Positions 22,706 to 35,730 are shown, numbered from the stretch's first letter. The stretch: 64,000 nt of DNA from Filosporella fistucella (GCA_030077755.1 JAQJZZ010000002.1:1674001-1738000), one strand, 5' to 3'. The notes: a model not told the origin generated them from the letters alone. Numbers and translations: made by a program.

Positions 22706-24393
22706 CCATTTGCGAACCGGCTGAAGAGCCTCGATGTGATGGGTGGGTTTTAGAGCTCTTTTTTTTTTGGCTTGCGCGAGGTTTGATATTGAGATGCTGC
22801 TTGCTTGGGTTGTTGAGCCGGGAGCCGAATTGCGCGCTAGGGAATGGGAAGATATCGAGTCGATGGTGGATGCGAGATGGTCAGGGTCAGGTTGGCATTG
22901 AAGAGTGGAACCGAGGAACTCCCCTGTTTCTGTCTGGCCTTTTCTTTCACTTGCACATTTGTATATTTATTTGAGACTTGATTATTATCATAAAGTTTTC
23001 GCGGTGCAACCTACAAATGGCGAGATCAGCTTAGTGGAAAGGTTTCTGGTAATAGATCAGTGCATGTTATTTGCATGAAACACATCTTGATGCTGGGGAA
23101 TTATGGCTTCGTTCTAAAAAGCATGGGCCAGATTTTGGGCTGGTATGGTTCGAAGGCTTGGGCAGTGAGATAAAGCGGCACCACAACGGAGGAAATGGCG
23201 AGCTAAATAAGTAGCCAGCGACGGCGAGGTCGACGGGCTCTTTCTTTCTGCCTGTTGTCTGGGGAGAAACAATTGGATGGAATTGCTAGATTCTCATATA
23301 TATTAATGGCTGAGTTGTAGTAACTTCACGCAACTGTTTGTAGTTACTTCATATTCCACCCTTTTCAAACATTTATTATAACCACCTCCAAACGAAGTCC
23401 TATCTCTTCAAAGGGTGAAGTGCCGCTTTATTCTCCCTGCTTCGCCCACCCTCACCCACCAAAGTGAAAAAAGCGGCTGTAGAAAGTGTGGAGATCATCA
23501 CTCCTCTTTCATCCTGGCTCCTTTTTAAGTCTAACATTTAGATTTTTGGCTGCACAGGGATATGAGATGGGGGCATGGGAACCAGTCAAGCCAGCCATAC
23601 TCGCCAATTTCGTCTATCCAGGAGGCCGTCAAAGCATCCAATATTCCAGCCTCTCTATTGTTCTTTTTCTCCGTCTCTGCCTCCCTTTTGCCAATCGAGG
23701 GGATGATAGGTTCTCGAATTCTCTGAGGTGGCATGGAAAGTCTGATATGGATGCATCATGCATCGCATCTATGCGGGTCTATATAGAATACGAAAGGTGG
23801 TGGTGGTGTATGTGCATGTGAGGTGGCTACATCTCGTTCTTCTGTTCTAATCATGGATTATCCCTCGTCTCTCTCTCGGAAAGTCGTGCACGGCAGCCAG
23901 ACCCTCCACGTACTATTCCCCTTTCGGTCAAGCTTTATCTCGAATTGAATCCTCCGGTTGGCTGTTGCATCTACCGACTAACTGTATTCCGTTACTCCTT
24001 CTCCTTCGTACATCTTCGGTGGCTGTTTAGTGCAAGCGCGCCATCTTGATTCAGGTGAATTTGTTGACTTTGGGGCTGGTCGGGCCCTTGGGTTGGGGTT
24101 CCTAATAAGACCACTCTCCTCCTCCAGCTGCTTGCTTCCTCTTTTCTGCTTTCTGCTGACCTTTACACTCGCTTTGTCCTTGTACTCTATATAATCTTTT
24201 TAATAACACGCAGTTTTTGAGACTCACTCGCTCGTTCTCATCTACTCGTGTCCTTGAAGGTAAGAGCTTTTCCGGTCAGATCCAGAGGCAGACTCGGTTT
24301 AGTCAGGAGAATACCCACTAACCTTCAAGCAGATATATTATTTCAAATCGCTTCAAATCACTCCATTTCACGTACATATATATATAAATCAAA
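22706..24393. other. Divergent intergenic region
   Basis: About 1.7 kb between the PX gene (minus) and the GPI protein gene (plus), so it holds two promoters. The last 300 bases before 24394 are C/T-rich with a TATA-like run (tatatatata near 24376). The open frame 23486-23821 has no recognisable features. Confidence 0.4.
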
Positions 24394-25118
24394 ATGGTTT
24401 CAATCAAGGCCTCGGTTCTGGTTGTTGCTACCGCATTGTTCTCCTTAAAGGTTCAATCTCAAGCCGTATATTATGTCGACCCTGAGAGTGTCCCATTATC
24501 CCAGCGGAGTAAGTTCCGGTGCAGCCAACACAAAATATAAACTAACAATCCAGACTCTTGGTGCCAATCCCAGACCACAGCATGCCCTCTTCTCTGCCTC
24601 CAACTCCCTGGAGCTTCATCCACCACAGCATCCAACGAGTGTGATCCTGTAAGTATCACTGTCTATTACCAATCCACCGATGGCTAATAAACCAGGCCGA
24701 TCTCACTTACGAATGCATCTGTGGCAATGGCCAAGCACCAAATGCCTCTGAATACTCTCAAACCCTCCCATACTTCATCTGCCAACAATACGGAACTCAA
24801 TGTGTAGGTGGATGTGGAGGAAACACACAGTGCGAGTATGCTTGCAGAGCCGATCATCCATGTGGTGCCCAAAATCCAACGAGAGTCAATATTACAAGCA
24901 CCTCTTCGAGTACCACAACCGGTGTGCCAGCTGGTGCCACCAGTGGTACTGCAGGCGTTGTTTTCACCGGCCTCGGTGGTGCTACCACTACAGCTGCTTC
25001 TTCAACCTCGACATCAACAAAGAAGAGTGGATCCCAGGCAGCTTTAGATATTGGACGTAGCTACGGTCTTGCCATGGTCTTTGGTGGACTCTTTGCTGGG
25101 TTTGCCTTGGTGATGTAA
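24394..25118 (+). CDS. GPI-anchored cysteine-rich surface protein
   Basis: Exons 24394-24508, 24554-24648 and 24696-25118 join in phase to 210 residues. The protein has a signal peptide (MVSIKASVLVVATALFSLKVQS) and a domain with about ten cysteines (WCQSQTTACPLLCLQL, YECICGNGQAPN, GTQCVGGCGGNTQCEYACRA). A Ser/Thr-rich stretch (about 145-180) and a C-terminal hydrophobic tail (GLAMVFGGLFAGFALVM) preceded by a small-residue site complete it, as in GPI-anchored wall proteins. The domain resembles a fungal family of uncharacterised extracellular proteins (DUF7707, from memory). It is not a CFEM domain by cysteine spacing. Probably located at the plasma membrane or wall; role unknown. Confidence 0.85.
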
Positions 25119-25970
25119 GACTGATGATGTGGATTTGTCTTGGATTTGAGTGTCGATTTGGTTGTACATCTCGTACGACAATGCCAAATTTGGCTTAGCG
25201 ATGATTTAAAAGTGTTCTGTGTTAGCATTTCAGCGTTTCCTGCATATAGTGATTGAAGGGTATGGATTTGGAATGTGGAGGGACTACCCCTATAATACTT
25301 GATAATTAGGTGGCAGAATACGATATGATATGGGGATGTCATTGACGTATACGTATTGAGAAGCAATGCAAAATATTCTCTGCGACTCTCGAACATGGTC
25401 TTCCGAGTAAATGCGAGTTATGATTGTTCATTTCAATTGGCTGGCCAAGAAGAAATTTTGACCGAGGTTGTGCAACACAGCTTGAAGAACGAACAGCAAT
25501 CTCGTGGCCATGAAACATACTATGATATGATCGATAAGCTGTATTACAGATAAGTCGAACGATTTGAATTCGTCATAACCCGAGACATAAGAAGAAAACA
25601 TTTCGTTGAGAACGGATAATTCAACCCAAAAACGTTTTCACGTGCTTGCCAAGGCTCATACATGACGAGGACGGCAAGATTGAGTCGCAACAGGGTCCAA
25701 ATTTCCTTTGAACCCATCCTCGAGTTTATCCGGCAAATCCGCGCTTGCATCCAGAGTACCTCTCCTTTTTGCCAAAACCATACAATGTCTCAATGACCAT
25801 CGTGGGCATCAAAGTAGAATAAATTATCCCACCAATTCCCATACGCACATCGCCGAAGTCGGAGCGTACCCGACTTGTCTCTCATCAAGATTCGGCCTTC
25901 AGATTTACTGACGGTGAAGACGGAGCCGATTGCTCTACTTCCACAACCCGTCACCACACCCAAATCCCCC
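25119..25970. other. Intergenic
   Basis: Contains the 3' region of the GPI protein gene and the promoter of the phosphotransferase. No gene or repeat recognised. Confidence 0.4.
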
Positions 25971-27412
25971 ATGGCTCCCAGTAAAAGTAGGTACTGCTGC
26001 ACGATATATTTCAGCCTTTACTAATATAATGTTTTAGAGGAAGCCGCGCACGAGTGCGTGTCTGAGGAGGCGTTGATTCATCTCAAGTCGTACAAATATT
26101 CGAGTGTCGACAAATCTCTGATTTCGAATTATATCCTCAAGCACTACGTACGCAGACATTTACACCATTCGAGAGCATATACTGAGAGATTATAGTGGAA
26201 TGCGTTCGTGGAACTTCTGCCATTATGGCTAGCGCCCAACATGGTAACATTGTTGGGATTCTTCTTCATCCTCTCAAATGTAATCTGTCTTGTGATATGG
26301 ATGCCCGATTTGGTTGGACCTGTACGTTATCCTATAGCCCATATGCGACATCTGCTGATTCTTCTCGTTCCCAGGGACCATCATGGTTATATTACAGTTT
26401 CGCATTCGGGTTATGGATGTATTCCACCATGGACAATGTTGATGGCAAACAAGCACGAAGAACAGGCACTTCGAGTGGTCTAGGAGAGCTGTTTGATCAT
26501 GGAATCGACTCTTTGAATTGTACACTCGCCAGTCTGTGCGAAACGGCAGCTATGGGCTTGGGCACTTCGAAAGCGGGGATCTTCACTGCGCTCATTCCGT
26601 GTTTGCCAATGTTCTTCTCGACTTGGGAGACATATCATACTCATACCTTGTACTTGGGAGTATTCAACGGACCAACTGAGGGTCTAATTCTGGCATGCAC
26701 ATTAATGATACTCTCTGGATACTATGGACCAGATATCTGGACACAAAGAATCACGGATTTAGTGGGACATCACTATTTCTTCGGATACCATGAACTCTTT
26801 GGATCATACTCAGTTCGAGATCTTTGGGTTCCGATTCTTCTGGTATCTTTCTTTGGCGCACATATGCCATTTTGTGTCATCAATGTTGTCAAAGCTCGAA
26901 GACGAGATGGACTTCCAGTTCTCCCAGTATTCCTGGAGTGGACTCCAATGGCCGTATATACATTCTCTATCGGAGCATGGCTTTTCTCACCATACTCCAC
27001 TTTGATGCCAGATAATCATCTGGTTCTGTTCTGTATGACTATGTCATTTGTCTTTGGTCGAATGACTACGAAAATCATTCTTGCACATCTCACAAGACAA
27101 CCATTCCCATACTGGACAGTCATGCTTACACCTTTAGTTGGAGGAGCCATTCTGGGGAACCTGCCTAGAATTGGTCTTCCAGCAGTGAGTGCATGGGTTG
27201 AGCTCTGGTATCTTCGTGGGTATTTTGCATTCGCATTGATTGTCTACTTCCGATGGGCATTCTTGGTCATCAACAGCATCTGTTCTTTCCTTGGCATTAA
27301 CTGCCTGACCATCCCTCACAACAAGTTAGTCGCCAATCAGGAGAAAGCCAAGATGTCAACTGGAGCGGGTAAGGCTGCTAATGGGCATGGCAATGGAAAG
27401 CGGGCGGACTAA
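25971..27412 (+). CDS. Choline/ethanolamine phosphotransferase
   Basis: Exons 25971-25986, 26038-26147, 26196-26321 and 26375-27412 give 429 residues. The CDP-alcohol phosphatidyltransferase signature DG(x2)AR(x8)G(x3)D(x3)D is complete around residues 100-122: DGKQARRTGTSSGLGELFDH then GID. About eight hydrophobic segments follow, ending in a short basic tail with AANGHGNGKRAD. The enzyme moves phosphocholine or phosphoethanolamine from the CDP-activated form to diacylglycerol in the ER, the last step of the Kennedy pathway. Yeast has two paralogues, CPT1 and EPT1; sequence alone does not show which headgroup is preferred. The first exon is only 16 bases but is supported by phase and by the sensible N-terminus MAPSKKEAAHECVSEEALIH. 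Confidence 0.95.
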
Positions 27413-28924
27413 ATCTCGGAGACCCCGTGTCACGCCTATTTCAACAAGGCGAAGTGGACGAGAGGGATCTTTTGGGCAGGAGAGAGCTTTTTAGAAAGAA
27501 AAATGGTGGTCGGAATAGCGTTATGCATACGGAATTAATAGACTCTGATCTTCACGTCGAAGACAGTAGTTGTGGGGTAAAAGCATTCAAGCGGGGCATT
27601 GAACCGGCGTTGTGAAGAATCAGATTCATAGGAGGCATTTTGAAGGGTGTTTTTGATTGCTTGTTCGGTCTGTATACATATTTTATGGCTTGTTTAGTCA
27701 GATTTTGAGTAGGCATTTGAATAGCATGATTATGAACGCTGCCTCTATTCGTATCCTCGGCTTCTTTGATTTTAAGTTCAATATATCTGTGTCACTGGTA
27801 GAACTTAGCAGCAATGCATAAAATGTCGGCGGTACAGGACTTCAAATACTGGATAAAAGAGGGATCTCTATTCCTCTTATTTGTGTGTATTCTTCCTTTC
27901 GAAATCTAGACAAATCAATATTGCTGCATACCTACCTTATCATCATAATGGTCTTTCCATTTTCCAAGGTACCAAGTCCAAACTCAGGCTATCGGCACCT
28001 CAAGGTGGATTCATTACCTACTCTAGGCATCTCTCCCAAAATCTCGGCATAGGGAATTCTAGCCACTCATCTACGAAGCTACGCGTTGGACAGATGCCGG
28101 TATCCGGACTGAACCTAGTGTGTGTACGGAAACGAGGGACTCCCGTTTAAACAAGCCTTTCTTACACCTGTACTTGCTCGCTGGCCCGTCAGACACCGTT
28201 TTAAAGACCCACTTCGTGTGGCTGCCAGTCTCTGAGGGACCTTGGATCTTGGTTAGATGGAGATAGGTAGAGAGGAGAGTGGAGATGAGCTACGGTCATG
28301 TGCGTCATGGTTTGAAGACGAGACTGACGTGGTATGGGTAAGGCTGTTGAGTTGCGTTTTTTTGACAGCTTGTTAGGTGGATTGAGATGGAGGAAGAGAT
28401 TTGGTTCTTGGTTGGTAGGTACCTAGGGTAGGTCAGCTAGGTAGGGAAGGGAGGGAGGGAAGGGAAGGCTATTCTTGGATTGTGATGCGAGTGCGAGAGA
28501 GGCTGGAGAGTATTTGATGGGCTTGGTCCCCTGGTTTTCGGAATGTGATTTTTGCAATTTTGGGTTTTATTTTGCTATCAGCATTTATTGAGGAATTTCA
28601 GTCATTCTCACGTACTTCACCTGTTCATCCAAATTATCACTCTTGAACCCGGTTACCTACGAGTTATTTACGGCGTCAGCACTGCTTACTCACGACCTCA
28701 AGCTCTGCCCTCGTTTTAGTAGCTAAGCAAGAGATCTTTCATCATCATAAAGAAGTATATTTTTACATCTTCCCAAACCCATTCAAGCAAGACAAAGTCG
28801 CATTCAGCCTCCTCGATCCACGAATTCTCGCGCCACACCTCTATCTATTGGTCTCCTCGTACCCCGCTAAGCCCCCCCAACCAGGAATCTTGGCAAGACC
28901 CTCGAGAGCTGAGCTGAACTTAAT
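27413..28924. other. Intergenic with a G-run element
   Basis: Holds the 3' end of the phosphotransferase and the leader of the IQ-motif gene. Around 28411-28470 lie TAGGTACCTAGGG and a purine tract with five GGG runs (described separately). The last 250 bases before 28925 are C-rich, as in fungal leaders. Confidence 0.45.
28444..28464 (+). other. Possible G-quadruplex sequence
   Basis: Five GGG runs at 28444-46, 28449-51, 28453-55, 28457-59 and 28462-64 are separated by one or two adenines. This meets the usual four-run rule for an intramolecular quadruplex on the plus strand. It lies about 460 bases before the IQ-protein start. Any role is speculative. Confidence 0.5.
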
Positions 28925-30861
28925 ATGACAATCCCGCTCTCCTGCCCCGCGCAATCCCCCACCAGCTTTTCAAGCTCCCACTCGCACAACGCCCGTACCT
29001 CTCACACAAATATATCCTCATTCTCTCCCGCTCCAAGGAAACCCAAACACGATTCTAAAATCTCGGTCGCGAGTTCTGCGAAAAGTCACCAGGAGTATCT
29101 TGATAATCTAGAGGTACCGACACCGGAGATGGTGGAACGGATCGCGGAGGTGCAGGAGAAGAAGGAGGTGGAACATATTAAGAAGACGATTGAGGAAGGT
29201 GGGAATGAAGGGCATCTGGATGAGGGCGAGAGACAGAAAGCTGCGGAGCTTATTCAGAGGAATTATCGCGGACATAGAGAGAGGAGGATGTTAGCGGGAA
29301 TGAGTCTAGATCCTAGTACGAGGTGGATAGAAGCTGTGAAGGAGGCGAGGTATAGACATCTCCTTGAACCTCGAGCGAGAGGGAGCATGGATGGAGGACC
29401 GAGTATGGATAACGTGCATGTTGATGGAGCTGGTGAACGACCTCCTAGCTCTAGTGCCGCGAGGCAGAACTGGAAGAAAATCGGGCTTGTGACAAGAAGG
29501 GCGGGAGGAGATGAGGATAGTGATAGTAGTGATTCAGACGATACGGCATCTGTTACATCGCATGAGAAAACAGAACGCAGGAAGAGAAAGGAGGAACAGA
29601 AAGCAGAAAGACGCAAAGCGGCTAAGATGATGGATCTGCAATATTTCCTCGAGATGGTGGATTTGAAACATAGGTATGGGAGTAATTTGAGGACGTACCA
29701 TGAGGAGTGGAAGAAGAGCGATACGAAGGAGAATTTTTTCTATTGGCTTGACTACGGAGAGGGTAGATACGTGGATTGTCAGGGTTGTCCTAGGGAGAGA
29801 TTGGAAAGGGAACAAGTGCGATATCTGTCTAAAGAGGAACGATTGGAATATCTCGTCAAGATCGATAAGGATGGGAGATTATGCTGGGCCAAAAACGGAG
29901 CGAGAATCGATACTACGGAGAAATACAAAGATAGTATCCATGGTATCGTTCCGGTCGAAGACAATACGCCTTCTTTCCGCCCTGCAGAAGGAGAAGCTGC
30001 CCATGAATCTTCTAGCTCCTCTTCATCCAGCGACGAGGGATCAGACAGCACAGATGCAAGAGCGGATAAATACGCTACTCCCGCCTTTGATAATTCTCGG
30101 GGCATCAAGAAAGTCAAGCACGTATCTGCAGCTACGATATTTAACAAGCTGCTTCGAGGAAGCGTGAAGAAGAACACGTGGATTTTCGTGGCGGATACAA
30201 GTTTTAGGTTGTATGTGGGTATTAAACAGAGTGGTGCGTTCCAACACTCTAGTTTTCTGCATGGGAGTCGGATTAGTGCTGCTGGGTTGATTAAGGTGAA
30301 GAATGGAAGGTTGAGTAAGTTGAGTCCGTTGAGTGGACATTATAGACCTCCTGGTATGTTTCCCTTCCTTCCCCTTCTCATTTCTATCTTGAATTTTTCT
30401 AACAAGAACAAGTATCCAATTTCCGCGCCTTCATCCACTCCCTCAAAGATGCCGGTGTAGACATGTCGCACGTCTCCATCTCTCGCTCATATGCCGTCCT
30501 CGTCGGCCTGGAAGCATACGTCAAGACGCGGCGACGGGGTAAGAAACTAATGCGGAAACTTATTCATGGACGGGATAAGCTACTTGATCCGGAGGAAGTA
30601 AAGAGAAGAGAGGAGAAAGAGAGAGATAAGAGTGAGAGTGCAGCTAAGGAACGAAAGTTCCTAGAGGAGAGAGAGAGGAAATTGGAGGAGGAACGAGAGG
30701 CGGAGAATCGGAGGTTGCTTGGTAGGTTAGGATTGGGTCATTCAATTAGTAGACCACAAACTAAGGAGAGGGAATTGAAGGTGGATGGGGGTGAGGAGGT
30801 GCAGGTTGCTGGGACAGGACCGAAGAATGCGATTGCGCCTGAGGGGAAGAGGGATGCTTGA
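28925..30861 (+). CDS. IQ-motif (calmodulin-binding) protein
   Basis: Two exons (28925-30353 and 30413-30861) give 625 residues. An IQ motif, AAELIQRNYRGHRERR, lies at about 106-121 and should bind calmodulin or a related light chain. A conserved middle region (LQYFLEMVDLKHRYG and EEWKKSDTKENFFYWLDYGE, about 238-281) matches a fungal-specific arrangement I recall only as 'IQ calmodulin-binding motif protein'. Serine/glutamate-rich linkers lie near 360-380. After the intron a patch reading HVSISRSYAVLVGLEAYVKT is followed by a long charged coiled-coil-like stretch (RREEKERDKSESAAKERKFL). There is no signal peptide or membrane span. Specific function is unknown. Confidence 0.85.
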
Positions 30862-33036
30862 TTCATTATGACGGGATGAAGAGCTGAAGAGAGGTGATAC
30901 CCATAGATGATTATGCCCTTTCTGCGAGATGGGATTTAGAGGAGTCGAGGCTTAGCGCGATATATCCTCCATTGAATAGCATTTTAGAACCTTCTTGTTC
31001 TTTGTATTTGAACCAGCTGTGAATCGCTGTTTGAGAGAGGGAGAAGAAGTGGTAGAGAAGCGCGAGTGCGAATTATCTGGAGATGAGGAGGCATAGGTGG
31101 TGTGGTTGAAGAGTCAAAAGTCGGTTATAGATATATTGGTTTTTGGTGTGGGAGAGCTATTGGGAATAGAAGAGAAGGATAGGGAAGTTAAGTTGATGGT
31201 GGAGGGAAATATTACTTAGGTAGAGTTAAGCTGGAATTTAGTTGGGAAGGAAGTGGTGGTAAGGAGGTGAAATGATAAGTGATCTTTAAGTGTATAGAAG
31301 GGTGTACCGTGTAGTTTAGGGGTGAGTTGCTTGAAGGTTTAGCGGATGTGTTGTGCTGGAAGAGCCGTTGGAAGATGGTAAAGTTAACAAGATAGAGCAA
31401 TAAGATGTTACTTCCTTGTTAAGCTAGAAAATAAACTAGAAGGGAGTAAATGGTAATAAGGTAAACAGATAAATGATATCAAGTATAGAAAGAAGAATAA
31501 ATAAGGGTAGATTGGTCGCTTGGAGATATAGCGGATGTGTCATACGGAAGAGCTTTGGGATAGGTAATTATAGATAAATTCACCTTGAAGAAGAAATAAA
31601 CACTGTCTCATTCATATTTTTAAGCAAAAGTTTTACAGCCTGAGCAGAATGGAAATTGGTAATATAAGTGGGTTTCGTTTATTAAGGAAGGGATAGAATA
31701 GGAACGTGTGACACAGACTTGTTGTGGATGAAAAGCATAAAGCTATTGATAAATCTAAGTTGAAGAAAAATTGTATTACTAATGCTCTCCTTCGCTTTGA
31801 TTATGAAAAGCTAGAAGGATGGAGAAGAGGTGTGATAGGTGAATATACCTACGTGAAGTTCATTGGGTAAGAGGGGAATACCTAGATTAGAGTAACTTCC
31901 ATCGATTTCCAAATGCTGTGTAACAATGGCCCATAATAGGTAAGTCTAGCTTGTTGAAGTATTGTACATTAGTATTATTCTTTGGCTTGAAAGTGAAAGG
32001 TGAGAAGGATTGAGAAGAGTTGTAATAGTTAAGAGAGTAAGTAAGACGCGTTTATAGAGTGAGGACTGGATTAGGGTTCCTGTATCCGCAGCGGATCTAT
32101 TATGCATGAAGAGCCTTTTGGAAAATTGCAAGTGTGTTCTTCCTTGAAGAAGTGGTGTAATTTTGATAATATTCTTTATTTTCAAAGCGAAATTAAAATG
32201 ATTTTGAATCTGAAGTGGGGAAAAGAATCAAAAGCTCAATACATGGGTGGAATGAGTAAAGATTATGTCGAGCCCTTCCGATTTAATTATCTGTTTGAGG
32301 ACTATTCAAAGACTGAAAAGCTTAGAGGAGGAGAGTATTCAATCATTGTAATAGCAATTGTTGCAAGAAAGTGAGGAAGAAATGAGATATGAGTATCTCA
32401 ATGTCAGAGTCATCGGGAAGAAAGTTGAATGCATATCATGGACCACAAGAGAACTGCATGAACGAGTAGGTTCAAGACAATCGGTAAAGAGGGGGGCTGC
32501 ATGTGCAGCGGGGAATTACAGTATGTTGCTGGCGCCATTGTTTGCATGTGAGGATAATGAGACCATGAGAGAGAAAGAGAGATGCAAGGAGTGAGAGCAA
32601 GCCGTCAAGTATATCGTGAATCAATTAGTGATGTGTAGAGTGGTAGAATTAATTGTATTGAAATATGGGAAAATATCGTTTGTTGTCTTATTCGAATTGT
32701 TTCTCCTCTGCGATCATTATCCTGCCTCAATTCCGTCGCAGTCGTGCTCTTAGCAATTTTTAATTGCCATTTATACAACAGACAAGCAGAAAAACGATAT
32801 TTTGTCTTCGTGATAAGAAATCGCAATCTCTTATTAACAATTAAAAATTATTTGTGACTCCCTTGCCCAAGGTGAATTTTAATCTTCATGCCCCGTTCGC
32901 AGGGGAAGCACATCGACCGTCGCTAATAAACATCTGGAGAGGACATCACTACCCAGCCGGACTCTCTTGCAGAAGAACACCTCAATCACTCACTTGATTA
33001 AGCACATTATGACCTACATACTCATCAATTAGGTCA
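30862..33036. other. Long AT-rich intergenic region
   Basis: About 2.2 kb without a supported gene between two plus-strand genes. Its centre is filled by degenerate repeat units (separate entry). The last 200 bases form the leader of SAS4. Confidence 0.5.
31130..32380. repeat. Degenerate tandem array, unit about 187 bases
   Basis: Similar blocks recur about every 184-192 bases. The block gcggatgtgt...ggaagagc...ttggaagat appears at about 31340, as gcggatgtgtcatacggaag at 31532, more weakly at about 31716 and 31905, and as gcggatctattatgcatgaa followed by gagccttttgg at 32090. A second block (agctagaa...gaagg...gtaataagg) recurs near 31425, 31620, 31808, 31990 and 32205. An extra weak unit starts near 31140 (gggagagctattgggaatag). 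Copies have diverged strongly and have no shared open frame. The array is AT-rich. I estimated the period by eye. Confidence 0.55.
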
Positions 33037-34658
33037 ATGGCTTCTTCACCCTTTACTCGAACCACAAGAGCTACAGGACTCTCCACGAGATCCAGTACGA
33101 GAAACAACGTCGCGATCCCTCCAGGCAACCATCACAACACCCAGCAATCCAACATCGGCCGCAAAAAGCGCGCGAGAGACTCTGCAGATCACAATGATCA
33201 AATCGTCAAGAAGCAGAGAATTGCGATAGAGATTACGTCGCACCCAACAGCCCTTCCAAAGACTCGATCAGTCGTGGTGAATTCCAACGCGAAACCGACA
33301 GTCATCACTCAGTGCTCCGAATCTCCAAAACACGTCGGTACGACGACGTCAACACAGACCGAAGCACCACCTACTCTACCCACGCCTTCGCCACCCCGAA
33401 AACCTGTAAATCACCATGAGAAGGTTGTCAATGGAATTAAACACGAATTGGACCGTTTACAACCTGCTGCTGCGGATCTAAATAAGGACGAGAAGCGTAA
33501 ATTACGCTCTCAGGAGGGTGTAAGATTCAAGAGCGAATTATCGGCTTATTTTCCAGAGTATGATGAGGTGATTGGTAATGAGGAAAAGGAAGAACGTAAG
33601 TCTGCTCGCACATTTCATACTCACGACATAATTAGATTTGTATTTAACATTTTGCAGATTTTCTGAATCTCGATACACCCATCATTATCGTCGATAGTGC
33701 CAAGCCTTCACCCCCCGCAAAGCCCACCTCTTCTCGAAAAGCGAACACTCTCATCAACGCATACCCTCTAAAAGATTTCCAAGAATCACTGTTTACGGAC
33801 CTACATAATGCACAAAGAATAGATTATTCATTTTTGGATAATAAGCATAAGGAAGAAGGAGGGGAGGATCTGTTATCTGATGCTTATCTCGAGTCTATTC
33901 ACAAAAAGCCTGAACGACAAGAGAGGGCGATTCGAAATACAGACAGAGGCAGAGCGCAACATGAGAAGGATCAAGTCATTCGATTGTTGGAGGGGCTACA
34001 AGGTCATGACTGGCTGAAGTTGATGGGTGTTAGTGGTATTACGGACAGTAGGAAGAAGGAATATGAACCAGCACGAGCCCATTTTATCAGAGGTTGCGAG
34101 GCAATTATAGAAAAGTTTAGAATATGGAGGGAGGAAGAGAAACGGCAGAAATTGGAGAAGGAGGCTGCGATGGCGGAGGCGGAAGAGGCAGAGGAAGAAG
34201 AAGGGGAAGAGGAAGAAGCTGAGGAGGAGGGTGAGGAAGAGCAAGCACAAGAGGCTGAAGTTGAGGAAGAAGACGAGGGAAATGTCAGTGATGGCGATCC
34301 ACCCGATTACAGCGATGTTGATGCTTCTGCGGCGCGACAATTACACGACGAAGCAATTGCGAGATCACGACCTGCATCGAAACATCCTGGAAAGAGAGCA
34401 AAGGACGAGCTTATTCCACAACCAGTTCTCGAACTGCAGAAAGAGTTCAAGTCATTCTTTTCTAAGCCACATCTTCGAGATGCAGCACTTGGTAGGATTG
34501 GCACTCGTAGAAGCAATCGAAAACCGGAAGCGTGGGGTCAGCCCGTTCCTGAGGTTCCAGAAGCTGATTTTGATTTGCCAGAAGAGTACCGCGATGAGGA
34601 GACATTGAAAGCACACGCGCGACGTAAAAGGAGAGATAGGAGAGTGAGCAAAAGCTGA
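33037..34658 (+). CDS. SAS4: SAS complex subunit 4 (something about silencing)
   Basis: Two exons (33037-33595 and 33658-34658) give 519 residues. The N-terminal third is low-complexity and basic (GRKKRARDSADH). The conserved SAS4 domain covers about 225-355, with LKDFQESLFTDLHNAQRIDY, YLESIHKKPERQERAIRNTD, and LLEGLQGHDWLKLMGVSGIT. A strongly acidic tract (about 360-400) and a basic C-terminus (ARRKRRDRRVSKS) follow. In yeast Sas4 joins the acetyltransferase Sas2 and Sas5 and is needed for acetylation of histone H4 lysine 16, which limits spreading of silent chromatin. Nuclear location is expected. The assignment rests on my recognition of the domain; an unrelated chromatin scaffold is unlikely. 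Confidence 0.82.
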
Positions 34659-35730
34659 GTATATTATGGGAAGTAAAGGAAGGGATGGAAAACACCGGGC
34701 CGAATTGAAAGTGCTTCATTTGGCCTAACTTGTCTGTGTATGAATGTGGAATGGGGCGTTGGGAATGAGGGGTGCTAGGTTGGGTTGGATTGTATTATAA
34801 TGGTATGAGTGCTCCGTGAGATGCATGGATTTGAGGAGAATGAAAATAAAAATCTTTAATCCCCATTTGCATGCTCTGGTTGCTCGTGTGATGTCTCGTG
34901 AGTGTGTGCGTAAATGCTTCGAGAGAAGGCTGAGGCCATTTCAGTCTGTGCAGACCTCCGTCGAACATTCCATGAAATAATGTACAGCAGTCAAATTCGG
35001 GGAGCATCCCCGGCACATCTCATACCATACCCGTAGAGAATAAACAGCTTCATACTGTGAGTCATGGACAGTATCGTACCAAAATTTGAAGCCTTCCGTT
35101 CAAGAGAGCACAAGGCTGAACTTCTCGTGGCACGTGACTCACAAATCGATGGGCCAAGACGATTTGATCGCGTTCAATTTCACGAAACCAGAACAACCTC
35201 AACGAGGACGATCATCTTGTCTCTCCATCGTCAGCATAGCAACTCTGAATCCTATGCATAGCTAGTAACAATATTGGGGAGGACAAAAGTCGTAATAAAA
35301 GAAAATCTGGCCGATTTCGTCGGTTGGCATCATCGATCGCGAAGTTCTGGCTCCCGTCACGACTCTCCGAATTTCAATACCATTTGCCCTGACCAAACCA
35401 TCTCCTTCCACAAACCACAACTTGACCTATCCACAAACACTTCCACTCTTTACAAGCAAGCGTGTGCCTCTCTTCAGACTTTTCAACTGCGCTTCTCTTA
35501 CGTTCCACCCGCGCACTGCAGATCTTACCTTCCACCTTCGCTCATAGCATACCACCCGAGTCCTACGACTGATATCTCGCCGCAACGCGACCGAGTACAA
35601 GATAGAAGAGCTTTGCGCACGAGCTGAGAGCTCAGGAGGGCGGATGAGAGCTTCGTGGAGGTGCTTCGTCGCGCCAGGGCAACTGGACCTTCGGATCAGC
35701 CTTGTTCACGAATAGACAAATATCTAAGCT
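34659..35730. other. Intergenic; leader of TAF2
   Basis: No gene supported. An open frame at 35274-35627 just before TAF2 has no features of a protein family and probably lies in its promoter or leader. Confidence 0.4.

Noticed and set aside
26195..26374. Open frame running through the third exon and fourth intron of the phosphotransferase as continuous coding
   Set aside because: The frame differs from the correct exon 3 frame; splicing at 26322-26374 gives the conserved VGP-GPSWLYYSFA instead.
31130..32380. Array read as a CRISPR-like or coding repeat
   Set aside because: Units are long, strongly diverged and have no short identical repeats with unique spacers; the genome is fungal.
35274..35627. 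A 117-codon ORF before TAF2
   Set aside because: No family features; lies in the expected leader/promoter and ends close to the TAF2 start.
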